Part shown: piece by piece, positions 1 through 12,142 of the stretch
Numbering within the stretch: the first letter of the stretch is position 1
Layout: each line of letters begins with the position of its first letter
Program-made: the position numbers and the translations under genes
The notes under the pieces: generated by a model
The model's database searches: none
What the model saw: only the letters and a program-made list of their open reading frames with translations
What the model was told of the DNA's origin: nothing
Assembly: GCF_001039355.2 (NCBI RefSeq)
Contig: NW_019775688.1
Span: forward strand, 124,772 to 188,771
Direction: 5' to 3'
From: Lingula anatina
Lineage: Eukaryota > Brachiopoda > Lingulata > Lingulida > Lingulidae
DNA length: 64,000 nucleotides

Positions 1-2997
1 AGATCTTAATTAAATTGTGATTAATTAAATGAGGTTTTGTCAAAGAAATGATAGACAGCTGTGGAGAAGTCAAGCTGTAGCCAGACTTTCCATTACACCT
101 CAATTTATTCTGATTTGCACAAGCAATATCAATCATTATTATGTAATAATAAGAAAGTACTGTAAAAGCACACTCCACCTACAGCCTCAGTGTTGTGCAA
201 AGCATGCTATCCAAAATCATCAGTTATCTAAGCAAATATGAGTTCAGAGAAAGTATGACAGTGTCATCAATCACTCTGAGAGACTGTTTCATAAATACTT
301 TGACCATAAGGCCCAAGTGAATGGACTGTACGTCCAACAAGCCCCTCTACTGTGCATATCCACAGACTTAGGGCATGGCGTATTCACCTTATTACTATGA
401 ATTTTTCTAATAAAAGCAATAAAACAAGTATAAAAAAGCAGTTTTACTCAATGACATCTAGTAATCTAACAAAATTTTCATGTTGTAAAGTAAACAGAGC
501 ATTTTAACTGCTCAATCAAACCAAATCATACTTTCAACAATCATGATATGAGCTTTATTGAAAACATAATTGATGGCAATTTTTATTTGAAAAAAAATCT
601 CCTAGTTGTATGTGTAGATGTATAGTTGACTTTCAGGTTAAGGTACTCAAATACTTTCAGATGCACCTTTATGCTAATGATGATTTTATCTCTTAACTCA
701 GTGCCAAATTAAACAAGATATCTTTGTATTCATAATTGTCATCTGCCCCCTATGTATAATTATTAAATGGCTGGAATTTTCTTAAGACATGGGTTGGACC
801 GGTACATTGTAAATACCAGGATACATGTACTTTTCATGAAAACAATTTCTAGTTAATATTCATATTTCATTTAAAACTATTTCTAGTAATTATTTCTAAT
901 TGTTCATCAAGTTAATTGGCCATTTTTACATTTTTATAGTTGTGAGATTAACCTATACCAAGAACCTGCATAATTACACTGCTTATGTTCCCATGAACTG
1001 GAGAGAAATTATTCTGAGGAAAACAAGGGTCATTCTATCAAATTTCTATATATGTGACTATAGCAGTAAATAAATTATTTTCTTACCCGTATTTTTCTTT
1101 GTATTCCTTATTCACTCTGGCCCAATCTTGCCGCAGTTTCTCCATGATCTTCTTAATCCTTGTAGCCTCCTCATGGTCACTGGCATCAAGCACGCCATCC
1201 TTCTGCTCCTCTGCCGCTACCACTGACGGCTCCAACATCTCCAGGGACCCCTGCACTGCCTGGAATAGAAGACATAAGCTGTACTAACATAGCACACTTC
1301 CCAGAAAAAAAGCTATGGAATCTGTCTAATGTGTAGGCATTATGCTGACAGTGAATAATGCTGAGGTTGGATATTTGTATACACTCAGTTTGTGTTCATC
1401 AGGCTACATGAGATGGACAGTCCTTCTAAATCCCTGGAATTCCCAGAATAAATACAATTTTTTTGTTCTTTTTTCAGCAAAAATAAAAAAAACACTGCAG
1501 TAAATAAAACAGTGGTCATGTTACCAAACAAGATACTCCAAAGATTAGTTAGGCATCTGTATTTCTGCCTGCAAGCCCAAGATTCTTCTCCAGGAGGAGT
1601 GCTATCTTGGTTATCTTGTGCACTCCCTTTTCTCAATGTTTAACACTGGTCCCATACATCTACCTGTAGGCACCTCTTATCATACCATCACACTCTGTTA
1701 CATGGCCACTAACATCACTTACAGCCTGCACTGAAATTCCCCAGGGGAGAGGGGGAGCACACTGATTGCTAGATATGTGAGAAAATCCAGATATATTTCC
1801 CTGAAGCCACTAACATGTAATCCAGCATGTTAAAAAATACTCCTTTGAATATTTCACAAAGATATTTGAATTTTGCATGGGTAAACAGTGAGTTGTGCAC
1901 AAGACATTCACCGAGGAAGGCACAAGGTGAAGCTTTGCATGTCCCAGGTCCATTCACAGTGTAATAGGAAGATAAATAGACAAGATAACACCTGGGCTGG
2001 GGTGATGGCAAATGCACACCTTTACTGGGGAGACAAGCTGGTGTCAATTGGGTTTTTGTTTCCTCCTTAATCAGCGTTATCACTGCCGGACAATACCAGA
2101 GTGTGGGCAGTGACGTCAGAGGGACTCGATGATCACACAGTGTCTTACCATGTCAAGGCCTGTGACATTACCAGTGACATTTGATGTCACACAGCAGAGC
2201 ACATGTACAAATACAATTACCCTGCAGTGCAAACATATTACAACAATGTCATATTGCATGCTAGGGTATTACAACCTTTGTTATTCTGTCTCATTTAACA
2301 CCTTTGTCCTCTAATATCAAATATTCTTACAAAACTATGATAATAAAGTGGAAAAGTTTTAATAGTTTAATGACAGTAATAAATTAATGTCATCTACAAG
2401 GTCATGGTAACAACGTTTTACCACCACCCTGAATTTTTCATCCTCCAAACTCTAAAAGTCATTTCACAGCCAACCACCATGGTATGCACTGGGTTCGATT
2501 TCTGAAGGACAACAATCTTCATGTCAAGAAGATTTATGCAGAAATGTGCTGATAACATCAAGAAAAGAATACCGCAGCCCTACGAAATGAATAAAACCAA
2601 CCACCTAAAGAGTTTCTGTTTCAAAAATATGCATGTGATGTCTTTGGAAGAGATATTATGTGTGGGGCATGTGGTATGAGAGGAAGACAAAATGTGAGTG
2701 GTACTCCTCTCTCCTTTTTCAATGGCAAATTTCAAAAGTATACAGCTAACCTTAACTACATGATGCAATTGCTTTGTATGGCAGATTTGGAAATCGACTC
2801 AGATGAAAATAAGAAATAAAATATTTTTGAGCAGAAACATCAACCTGTAATCTCCACCCTCTTGACTCAAAATATTTTCTTCAAAATCAATGCTATCTCA
2901 TATGTTTTCTCTCTAAGGGAAACTAGATCAAAATGGAGAAAAACAATCCTTTTTGCCCAGCTGTACTCTAAGGCTATTAGTTTTTCAGGCCTGGGAC
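1..2997. repeat. Copy 1 of 3.0-kb near-identical repeat
   Basis: This sequence matches 6621-9622 almost base for base. In the first kilobase I count about twenty single-base differences and a few short indels, and fewer in the stretch that holds the exon. The match starts at the window edge, so it probably extends further left. It ends at 2997, three bases before the single N. The copy includes the 173-nt exon at 1087-1259. Uncollapsed allelic sequence is the likeliest explanation; a recent tandem duplication is the alternative. Confidence 0.95.
1087..1259 (-). CDS. DMD: Dystrophin exon 39 (second copy of exon 37; possible assembly duplicate)
   Basis: This 173-nt exon (phase 0 in, 2 out) begins AVQGSLEML and ends VNKEYKEKYG. 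Its protein is identical to that of exon 37 at 7712-7884: the two DNA copies differ at only two sites, both silent. It encodes the second half of a spectrin repeat. In human dystrophin this segment belongs before exon 38 (WRQFHCDMKELASWL), not after it. The position after exon 38 therefore comes from the 3-kb repeat. Splicing 38 to 39 would keep the frame, but the copy may be an unmerged allele. Confidence 0.7.
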
Positions 2998-2999
2998 AT

Positions 3000-3000
3000 N
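3000..3000. other. Ambiguous base (N) at a repeat boundary, probable assembly join
   Basis: This is the only non-ACGT character in the window. Copy 1 of the 3-kb repeat loses identity with copy 2 at 2998-3000, exactly here. The sequence to the right (3001-6620) has no counterpart after 9622. Confidence 0.8.
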
Positions 3001-3135
3001 CAGCCGCCTTCATTACCAGCACAACTACATACACAAGGGGGCTCTAATGGACCTGGCTGCTGCATATCATCTACAGGGTGACATACAGTAGTACAGGCTG
3101 GAATGTTGGCTACAGACATGAAACAAGACATGAAA

Positions 3136-3209
3136 CAGGTAGTGATCATAATCAAGTGGTGTAGGCTCTTATGACAGAGCCTACACCACTTGATTATGAT
3201 CACTACCTG
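3136..3209. repeat. Perfect 34-bp inverted repeat (hairpin)
   Basis: The left arm 3136-3169 is the exact reverse complement of the right arm 3176-3209, with a 6-nt loop at 3170-3175. Just upstream a short direct repeat (acatgaaac, twice) touches the left arm. It lies in an intron 136 bp from the N. It could be a small fold-back element or an artefact of the assembly join. Confidence 0.9.
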
Positions 3210-5462
3210 CTACTGGTATATCAGCACTAACTTGCTGTTGTGTCTAAATGTACAGTATGGACAATGTGTGATCTTATTCTAAACTGGCTAAGAAATGGGC
3301 TCATACATAAATCATGCTTTTTGTCTTGCTTAAATAAATGCTCTGCTATACCTAGCTTTATTCCAATTAAGTAGTTTGCTTCATAGACTTGCCTTAGTGT
3401 GACTTAGTGCGACTATCATGGCGACAGGTGCTTGTCACCATAGAAGATACTACCCATTTAAACAATGCAACTTGTTAACTGGGCTGTCCCGGCTGATTAA
3501 CCCACCTGAGATGAAGTGTCCATAATGACAGGCTATACAAATGTTACTTTAAACAGCAAACATATCCACTCCATTCAAAAGAAAAAGTTGCTGCATGTAA
3601 TCTACACCAGATGTTTCCATTCCCAGTATTGCTACCCTGTGGTCAAGCCAACTTTGTGTGCTCGGCTGTGTGCACTTTTAAAATATCATGTCTGCAGTCC
3701 TGCTTGTTTTGGTGCACCAATCAATCCATCTTGTGCCTTGTCATTAATGTCAATGGTTAAGACAGACAGAGATGGCCTTCATATCAATGGGCAGCAGCAC
3801 ACTAATCCATGAGAACTCTAGTCTGGGTCCAGAGTGGATGCCCATTACATTAACCCACACTAAATAATCAACTAAACCACCCGGTTCAATAAGTTCATCA
3901 ATGAAATCATGGTCACGCAGAACTTTATTTGTTCTCAATTAGATGTCCGCTAATATGGCAGCTCTTTCACATACAATCAATGCAAAGAAGCGCACAAATA
4001 TGGTGCTCATCAAGACAACTGCACCAATGAAAGGGGCTTAATTGTTCACAATAGTACATGTAGCATACTTGATCAATGGGAAAGCCTGACACCTTCATGT
4101 ACTAGTTTGTGTAACAGCCAGCATCATTAGTAGCAACTTACCAGCTATAAAATGAGCTCTTCACAGATTCACATTGGTAATGATTTGAAAATGTCATAGC
4201 AACCTTTACAGTACATTTTTTTTTGTTGTCTTTTCATTTTCTAAAGATATTTTGTTCTTCTTAAAGGCAAACAAGGCTTTTAAATAATTGGAATAATTAA
4301 GCAATGATATAAATTCCAATGCTCATAAGTGAAATTTTCTTATCTATATGTAGGGGCCATTCAGAGCAGATGATCCGAGGACTAACTGATCTGCCGACTA
4401 AATACGGCCGGCCCCACTTCAAAAGCGATGCCGCTGATTCCTGATGGTCACCCCGCCTCCACCCTCTCAGAGGTTTAATTGCTAAGTCCCTGCACTGACA
4501 GCACACATGGAGGCAGGGAGACCATCATGGAATTAGCAGCATCCGTTTGAAGTGCGGTCAGCCATATTTAGTTGGTGGATCAGTTAGTACTCGGATCATC
4601 TATTCTAAATGGGGCCAGAGATTAACTGACTAAATTCAACTACAAAAATAGGTGTTAAAATGTACAGGGTACATCTAAGCTTGTAATATAATTACGTAAC
4701 ACAGCCTGAAATATTTATGAAAAACCAGCATTGAAACAGCTATAATGTACGCAATAATGAACACAGCTAAAGGTAAAATATTTAAGTTACGGTATAAATA
4801 AGTACATACAGCATTGTTGTATCTAATTCAATTTAGAGAGCCTTTATCACTACACCCACATATAAGGATATACTATAAAAATTGATCTTAAATGTACAGC
4901 ATAGGGTTACTATCTAAACAGGGTTATACTGTATCTATAGTCCTTGAATAGAATGAAATGATTAGAAAATCAGAAATTTACAAGTCTTGGGAATAACAGC
5001 AATCTCGTCAAAATTGCTGGTACATCTATGAAAAAAAAAAGAACAACACAAAGATGGCTGATTTGTCTCTGGGCCAAGGCATCAGTCTTCCATTAATTTT
5101 CATTTTGTTCTTACTCATACGGTTCACAATTCCCAAGATAACACAAATTTTATGCAGCTCAGCTCCAGTTACACCCTAATTATCATACTTCTGGTTATTG
5201 TGAATCAGCAAATTGATGACTTATGTATGAATGTTTCCCACTTCATTCACTTCAAATCAAATCAAATCACTAGATGTTGATTTGTGATTTGTTGATGTGT
5301 TCCAAAAATAGTACAAAGGAAATAAAACATTGATAAAAAGGGAAGAGTAGTGGTAAGTGTCATCTTCATCTATAGATATTGTAAATAAGCTACAATGTGT
5401 TTAACTTTTACCAGTTAAAAATTACCATGTTTAAAGCCTTTCCCCACTATTAAAGGACATAC
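3210..5462. other. Dystrophin intron between exons 38 and 39
   Basis: I find no coding exon here. The stretch holds a MITE-like fold-back (4353-4618) and otherwise AT-rich unique sequence with a few short A or T runs. Confidence 0.6.
4353..4618. mobile_element. MITE-like fold-back element, about 266 bp
   Basis: The ends form imperfect terminal inverted repeats of about 70 bp: 4353-4425 against the reverse complement of about 4545-4618, sharing agatgatccgag, actaactgatc and cacttcaaa blocks. It has no coding capacity. The terminal motif (ggcc..cattcagaa, then ggactaact-gtcc) matches the element at 35508-35660, so both appear to belong to one non-autonomous DNA transposon family. I saw no clear target-site duplication. 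Confidence 0.75.
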
Positions 5463-5613
5463 CTTCTGCTGTGCTTTTGCCTTCTCCAGATCGATGTTGC
5501 CCTCGCTAGTCCTGGTCTCAGCCAGCGTCTTCTCTGCCTCTGTCAGCCACGACGCCAGCTCTTTCATGTCACAGTGGAACTGACGCCACTGGTCAGCAGT
5601 TTCAGTCCAGTGA
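5463..5613 (-). CDS. DMD: Dystrophin exon 38, first half of spectrin repeat R17
   Basis: This 151-nt exon (phase 2 in, 0 out; residues about 1965-2015) contains WRQFHCDMKELASWLTEAEK, which matches human WRRFHYDIKIFNQWLTEAEQ at the start of R17. The acceptor tttcatccag and donor AAG|gtatgt are good. Together with exon 37 (173 nt) it makes 324 nt, exactly 108 codons, the length of one spectrin repeat. Confidence 0.92.
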
Positions 5614-6620
5614 CTGGATGAAAATAGAATCAGTCATTTAAAATAACATAAATGATTTTTTTCATTCATTCATTTCCATTAAATTGTCACTGAAAAACCT
5701 GCAGCAAAACTACCTTTAATTTTCTTATACATTATATAGTATTAGTTGCTTCCAATTTATAATTATTCAACATTTTTTAAAAACAGAACTAAACATATTT
5801 GATAAACATATTTACTCAAGTATGCAAATTGCTCTAAAGCACATGAAACATGAATGTACTTAGGTGCTTAACCCACCAAACCTCTTGACAACCCTCAATT
5901 TAAGCCCCCAGAACATGAGTATTCTAGTTCTTATCCAAGTAAACATGAAAACACTCTGGTCTTTACCATATATACACCTCTCCTTAAGTAGATGAATGTG
6001 CTGATAACATCACAAACATTACATTAATAAATTGCCATACAATTCACCAAAAGACAGCATTAAACTATATTACTATAAAAGAAAGACATTTTTTCATTTG
6101 TTGAATACCTGTCTTTGTAAACAGTTTCCTGGTACATAATTTCTATATAGATGAGCAATTCATTAAACAGTGACAAAATGTCAGCAACTTCATTCGCACT
6201 GCTTCGCATCATCTTCTTAGGGAAATTGGACCCTTTCTCTTAAATCACTGTGCGACACCCACCATCTCCAAAGTGTATGACAAAATAGTAGCAATATATC
6301 CCCATCCATAATTCCTATATCACCAGAAGCATCAACTTGGCCATATTCTCTTTGTTTGGGCCAAGGTATCAGTCCACATTCAAGTGGGTGAAAGAAATCT
6401 AAGCCCACTGGTCACCTTTCTAGCCGTTTGACCACCCTACATGGACATGGTAGCCGCGTATTCTTGTTCCATATTTCATATTTTGCCCCTCGGCAAAAAC
6501 ATTTCCTTTGTCACTAGCTCTAACTGTCATTAAAGAAATCACCTTTTAACTCAAATCCATCTGCGGAGTGCTCCTGTGTGTGATCATGCCCCTGGCTCTG
6601 AAGTGATTTTGTTTAGCTAA

Positions 6621-9600
6621 AGATCTTAATTAAATTGTGATTAATTAAATGAGGTTTTGTCAAAGAAATGATAGACAGCTGTGGAGAAGTCAAGCTGTAG
6701 CCAGACTTTCCATTACACCTCAATTTATTCTGATTTGCACAAGCAATATCAATCATTATTATGTAATAATAAGAAAGTACTGTAAAAGCACACTCCACCT
6801 ACAGCCTCAGTGTTGTGCAAAGCATGCTATCCAAAATCATCAGTTATCTAAGCAAATATGAGTTCAGAGAAAGTATGACAGTGTCATCCATCACTCTGGG
6901 AGACTGTTTCATAAATACTTTGACCATAAGGCCCAAAGTGAATGGACTGTACGTCCAACAAGCCCCTCTACTGGACATATCCACAGACTTAAGGCATGGC
7001 GTATTCACATTATTACTATGAATTTTTCTAATAAAAGCAATTAAACAAGTATAAAAATACAAAGCAGTTTTACTCAATGACACCTAGTAATCTAACAAAA
7101 TTTACATGTTGTAAAGTAAACAGAGCATTTTAACTGCTCAATCAAACCAAATCATACTTTCAACAATCATGATATGAGCTTTATTGAAAACATAATTGAT
7201 GGCAATTTTTATTTGAAAAAAAATCTCCTAGTTGTATGTGTTGATGTATAGTTGACTTTCAGGTTAAGGTACTCAAATACTTTCAGATGCACCTTTATGC
7301 TAATGATGATTTTATCTCTTAACTCAGTGCCAAATTAAACAAGATATCTTTGTATTCATAATTGTCATCTGCCCCCTGTGTATAATTATTAAATGGCTGG
7401 AATTTTCTTAAGACATGGGTTGGACCGGTACATTGTAAATACCAGAATACATGTGCTTTTCATGAAAACAATTTCTAGTTAATATTCATATTTCATTAAA
7501 ACTATTTCTAGTAATTATTTCTAATTGTTCATCAAGTTAATTGGCCATTTTGACATTTTTATAGTTGTTAGATTAACCTATACCAAGAACCTGCATAATT
7601 ACACTGCTAATGCTCCCATGAACTGGAGAGAAATTATTCTGAGGAAAACAAGGGTCATTCTATCAAATTTCTATATATATGACTATAGCAGTAAATAAAT
7701 TATTTTCTTACCCGTATTTTTCTTTGTATTCCTTATTCACTCTGGCCCAATCTTGACGCAGTTTCTCCATGATCTTCTTAATCCTTGTAGCCTCCTCATG
7801 GTCACTGGCATCAAGCACGCCATCCTTCTGCTCCTCTGCCGCTACCACTGACGGCTCTAACATCTCCAGGGACCCCTGCACTGCCTGGAATAGAAGACAT
7901 GAGCTGTACTAACATAGCACACTTCCCAGAAAAAAAGCTATGGAATCTGACTAATGTGAAGGCATTATGCTGACTGTGAATAATGCTGAGGTTGGATATT
8001 TGTATACACTCAGTTTGCGTTCATCAGGCTATATGAGATGGACAGTCCTTCTAAATCCCTGGAATTCCCAGAATAAATACAATTTTTTGTTCTTTTTTTC
8101 AGCAAAAATAAAAAAAACACTGCAGTAAATAAAACAGTGGTCATGTTACCAAACAAGATACTCCAAAGATTAGCTAGGCATCTGTATTTCTGCCTGCAAG
8201 CCCAAGATTCTTCTCCAGGAGGAGTGCTATCTTGGTTATCTTGTGCATTCCCTTTTCTCAATGTTTAACACTGGTCCCATACATCTACCTGTAGGCACCT
8301 CTTATCATACCATCACACTCTGCTACATGGCCACTAACTTCACTTACAGCCTGCACTGAAATTCCCCAGGGGAGAAGGGGAGCACACTGATTGCTAGATA
8401 TGTGATAAAATCCAGATATATTTCCCTGAAGCCACTAACATGTAATCCAGCATGTTAAAAAATATTCCTTTGAATATTTCACAAAGATATTTGAATTTTG
8501 CATGGGTAAACAGTGAGTTGTGCACAAGACATTCACCGAGGAAGGCACAAGGTGAAGCTTTGCATGTCCCAGGTCCATTCACAGTGTAATAGGAAGATAA
8601 ATAGACAAGATAACACCTGGGCTGGGGTGATGGCAAATGCACACCTTTACTAGGGAGACAAGCTGGTGTCAATTGGGTTTTTGTTTCCTCCTTAATCAGC
8701 GTTATCACTGCCGGACAATACCAGAGTGTGGGCAGTGACGTCAGAGGGACTCGATGATCACACAGTGTCTTACCATGTCAAGGCCTGTGACATTACCAGT
8801 GACATTTGATGTCACACAGCAGAGCACATGTACAAATACAATTACCCTGCAGTGCAAACATATTACAACAATGTCATATTGCATGCTAGGGTATTACAAC
8901 CTTTGTTATTCTGTCTCATTTAACACCTTTGTCCTCTAATATCAAATATTCTTACAAAACTATGATAATAAAGTGGAAAAGTTTTAATAGTTAAATGACA
9001 GTAATAAATTAATGTCATCTACAAGGTCATGGTAACAACGTTTTACCACCACCCTGAATTTTTCATCCTCCAAACTCTAAAAGTCATTTCACAGCCAACC
9101 ACCATGGTATGCACTGGGTTCGATTTCTGAAGGACAACAATCTTCATGTCAAGAAGATTTATGCAGAAATGTGCTGATAACATCAAGAAAAGAATACCGC
9201 AGCCCTACGAAATGAATAAAACCAACCACCTAAAGAGTTTCTGTTTCAAAAATATGCATGTGATGTCTTTGGAAGAGATATTATGTGTGGGGCATGTGGT
9301 ATGAGAGGAAGACAAAATGTGAGTGGTACTCCTCTCTCCTTTTGCAATGGCAAATTTCAAAAGTATACAGCTAACCTTAACTACATGATGCAATTGCTTT
9401 GTATGGCAGATTTGGAAATCGACTCAGATGAAAATAAGAAATAAAATATTTTTGAGCAGAAACATCAACCTGTAATCTCCACCCTCTTGACTCAAAATAT
9501 TTTCTTTAAAATCAATGCTATCTCATATGTTTTCTCTCTAAGGGAAACTAGATCAAAATGGAGAAAAACAATCCTTTTTGCCCAGCTGTACTCTAAGGCT

Positions 9601-9622
9601 ATTAGTTTTTCAGGCCTGGGAC
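6621..9622. repeat. Copy 2 of 3.0-kb near-identical repeat
   Basis: This is the partner of 1-2997, offset 6620 bases at its left end and 6625 at its right end because of small indels. This copy is continuous with unique dystrophin sequence on both sides and carries exon 37 in the register expected from human dystrophin, so it is more likely the authentic locus. Confidence 0.95.
7712..7884 (-). CDS. DMD: Dystrophin exon 37, end of spectrin repeat R16
   Basis: This 173-nt exon (phase 0 in, 2 out; residues about 1908-1965) follows exon 36 (ends EEKLK) and precedes exon 38. The 58 residues align without a gap to the human segment that ends EKVNKMYKDRQG. The donor is TACGG|gtaag and the acceptor ctattccag. 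A second copy lies at 1087-1259. Confidence 0.93.
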
Positions 9623-9795
9623 GTTTTCTGTAGATATAAGTTTCAAAGTAATCTCTAGAGGGTCTAAATGGTGGCATGCATTAACAGTTTTAAAAGCTTT
9701 TCTTTGAAAGGCCATTAACGAAAGGTCAGACCATATGAAGCTATATCTATTTTCCATAATTTCTCAATTACATGTTAATCATAAATACTAGTACT

Positions 9796-9853
9796 GTAAT
9801 TATTTTCTACAACATTTAAGAAATGTAATTATTTTCTACAACATTTAAGGAAT
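9796..9853. repeat. 29-bp unit repeated twice in tandem
   Basis: The unit at 9796-9824 (starting gtaattattttctacaac) is repeated directly at 9825-9853 with one change. It lies about 110 bp downstream of exon 36 in the intron. Confidence 0.85.
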
Positions 9854-9960
9854 GCTCTAGCAACTAATTATGTCAATTAATAATGATAGTAAATGTTACT
9901 AGATGCAATCACTACTCAATTAATAAATTATTTAATAAGATATTAAGAAAATGTTCCTAC

Positions 9961-10332
9961 CTTTAATTTTTCTTCATATTGAGAGATGTCATCGTACTCT
10001 GTCCATGGTGAACATTCTGTCAGTTGTTTCTCAATGTTTGCTACTTCTTGCACAATCTTCTTCACATCCTCAACAAACTGTGAAGGAACTCTGGAGAAAG
10101 TTGTTATAGTTACAACGGTGGTAGTAGACATCATTGCAACAGTAGCAGATGACTGGGGTTCTATGGTCTCTTCTGCTGGGGGTTGGTTCAGTTGGTCAAA
10201 TCTTGTGGTTATTTCCACCCAGCGTTTGTTCAGTTTCCCAACCTCGCTCTCTTCTGCTTCCGAGTCATCTTGGGTCTTTTGTTGTAGAGCTTCAACCTCC
10301 AGCCTGCGTCTGCTGATATCTTCCTCTACAGC
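9961..10332 (-). CDS. DMD: Dystrophin exon 36, repeats R15-R16 with Thr/Ser-rich spacer
   Basis: This is the largest exon of the window (372 nt, 124 codons, phase 0; residues 1784-1907). The first part ends repeat R15 (LNKRWVEITTRFDQL, like human LSKRWREIESKFAQF). A spacer of about 30 residues rich in P, E, T and S follows (PPAEETIEPQ, then MMSTTTVVTITT). R16 then starts (FVEDVKKIVQEVANIEKQL). Human dystrophin has a comparable non-helical insert at the same place. The donor is AAG|gtagga. Confidence 0.93.
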
Positions 10333-11738
10333 CTGATAAATACAGAGAGTGCATTCTAAAACACAAAATGCTTCAATTCCTCAGAATAAAGAGGATACAA
10401 TGCTGGTCAATTAACCCAAGATTCCCCATTAACCTGCTGCGTTAAGTACATTTATTATTGTGTCACCTACTGCTAGTGCGGAGTTTGATGGAGAGTTCCT
10501 GGAGTGCAAGAAAATAAAACCCTCCTTGTGTACTCTAGTTTGCCTAACATCCATCATCTCTCTCCATCTCCTTGCCAAATAATGTGAAAGAAAAAAAAAC
10601 AGTACCCGAACCCAGTATATCCTTCAACTATTTTTAAAACATTGATTTTTCTGCTCCACCACCCTCTTGATCATTTTTCAGTAACGCAAGCCAGCAGCAC
10701 ATATTTTCATCTTCTCAGCTAACAACATGTCACTGTCCCCTTGCAACCTAATGACCTTCGTGGATCAGAACACAGCAGACAACAGTCAGCAGGCAGTTGT
10801 GCAAATTATGACACAAAGGGCAAGATTTTTAATCAAAGGAATCTACAAATATAAAAGGATCTAACCCAAATCTTCAAATAATTCTTCTCCCAACCTTAAC
10901 TGCTCTACCAATAAATAGCTATTACCAAAGTTTCATGTTTTTCTCTATAAATATTCATGTATCTATTAGAAATTTGCACTTAACATGGATGAAGTGAACT
11001 CTTCAGAGCAATCTTTTCTAACCAAAAAAATCATTAGTACAATTTAATGCTTAATAAACAATAAATAACTTTTAAAAAGGTTGATTTCTCTTTGCTATTA
11101 AATAGTTGTTGAGTCTACCGCTTATCTTATAAATTGAAACTAATTAAAGATCCCATTTCTGTCTTTGAAAAGAGAAAATGACCAGCTTAAATGTCAAACA
11201 TGGTTTTGAATACATTCCATTTAAGCTGGTTCATGAATACAGATTTTTTCTTATTGTTCAATTTCAGTTTAATTGAAAAAAAAAACACATTAAATGACAG
11301 GCAAAGTTACCAGCACTCTATAGTTCTTTCAGGTAACAAAAACGGTGTGTGTATTTACTTTTATTTATGAACTGAAATATGTCATTAACACCAAAATATG
11401 CCAAAATATTATTTGAAATGATGCTAGATCTTATGAATGAGCTGTGAGCTGTGAAATATCACTCACATCATGAAATATTTGTCAATCACGATAACTAATC
11501 GTTTTGACATTTTTATAGTTGTGCTTGATTATAATAAATATGTGATAGCAAAAGAACATTATCTCTGTTTGTTGGGATAATTACCACATAAAAAGATTTA
11601 CAGTCGATCGAGTATTTATTCCACCTCTAATTTCACAAAACGTTAGTGTTATCCTCCCTTTATCTTCTACCACACAAAGTTTAATAATCACATGCTTACA
11701 TGTCACCCCACCTTCTGCTGTTAATGACTGCACATTAC
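10333..11738. other. Dystrophin intron between exons 35 and 36
   Basis: The intron is 1.4 kb of AT-rich sequence. I see no exon, RNA gene or repeat beyond short A/T runs. Confidence 0.6.
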
Positions 11739-11876
11739 CTGTAATCTTTCTTCATTGCCATCTGCTTCATTCATTTTTGTCTCTACTTCTTGCATCCACA
11801 GCAGAAGCTCTGTGACAGCTTTCTCTATCTCTGGCTTGGTCTGCTCATTGGCCTGATGGTGAGACTGCTGCTTTAA
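11739..11876 (-). CDS. DMD: Dystrophin exon 35, start of repeat R15
   Basis: This 138-nt exon (46 codons, phase 0; residues 1738-1783) contains EIEKAVTELLLWMQEVETKM, which aligns with the first helix of human R15. The previous exon ends R13, and only 266 bp of intron separates them, so a vertebrate-type R14 is not encoded here. Acceptor tctctgcag, donor CAG|gtaatg. Confidence 0.92.
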
Positions 11877-12142
11877 CTGCAGAGAAAATGAAACATTAAA
11901 TTAAGTTTGTCACTGTGTTAGGTGTGACTGTGTGTGAACAAGCACTGTGTTTGGTGGTCAGTGTCACAATTTGGTTATTACAAAACAAACTGCAAATTTA
12001 GAGTCACCTTTTGAAACAAATAAGATAAATAAATAAATCTAGGGGCAGCCTACATGCTGATCACACTCAGATTATCCTACATCATTGGAAATTATTTTAT
12101 AAAAGCTGTTCTTCAAGTCTTAAAGAATCTTGGAAGACTTAC

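Noticed and set aside
29-241. 70-codon frame repeated identically at 6649-6861
   Set aside because: It is identical only because it lies in the 3-kb repeat. It has no domain, no splice context and is intronic.
9986-10336. Plus-strand frame of 116 codons
   Set aside because: It is the antisense shadow of dystrophin exon 36 (9961-10332).
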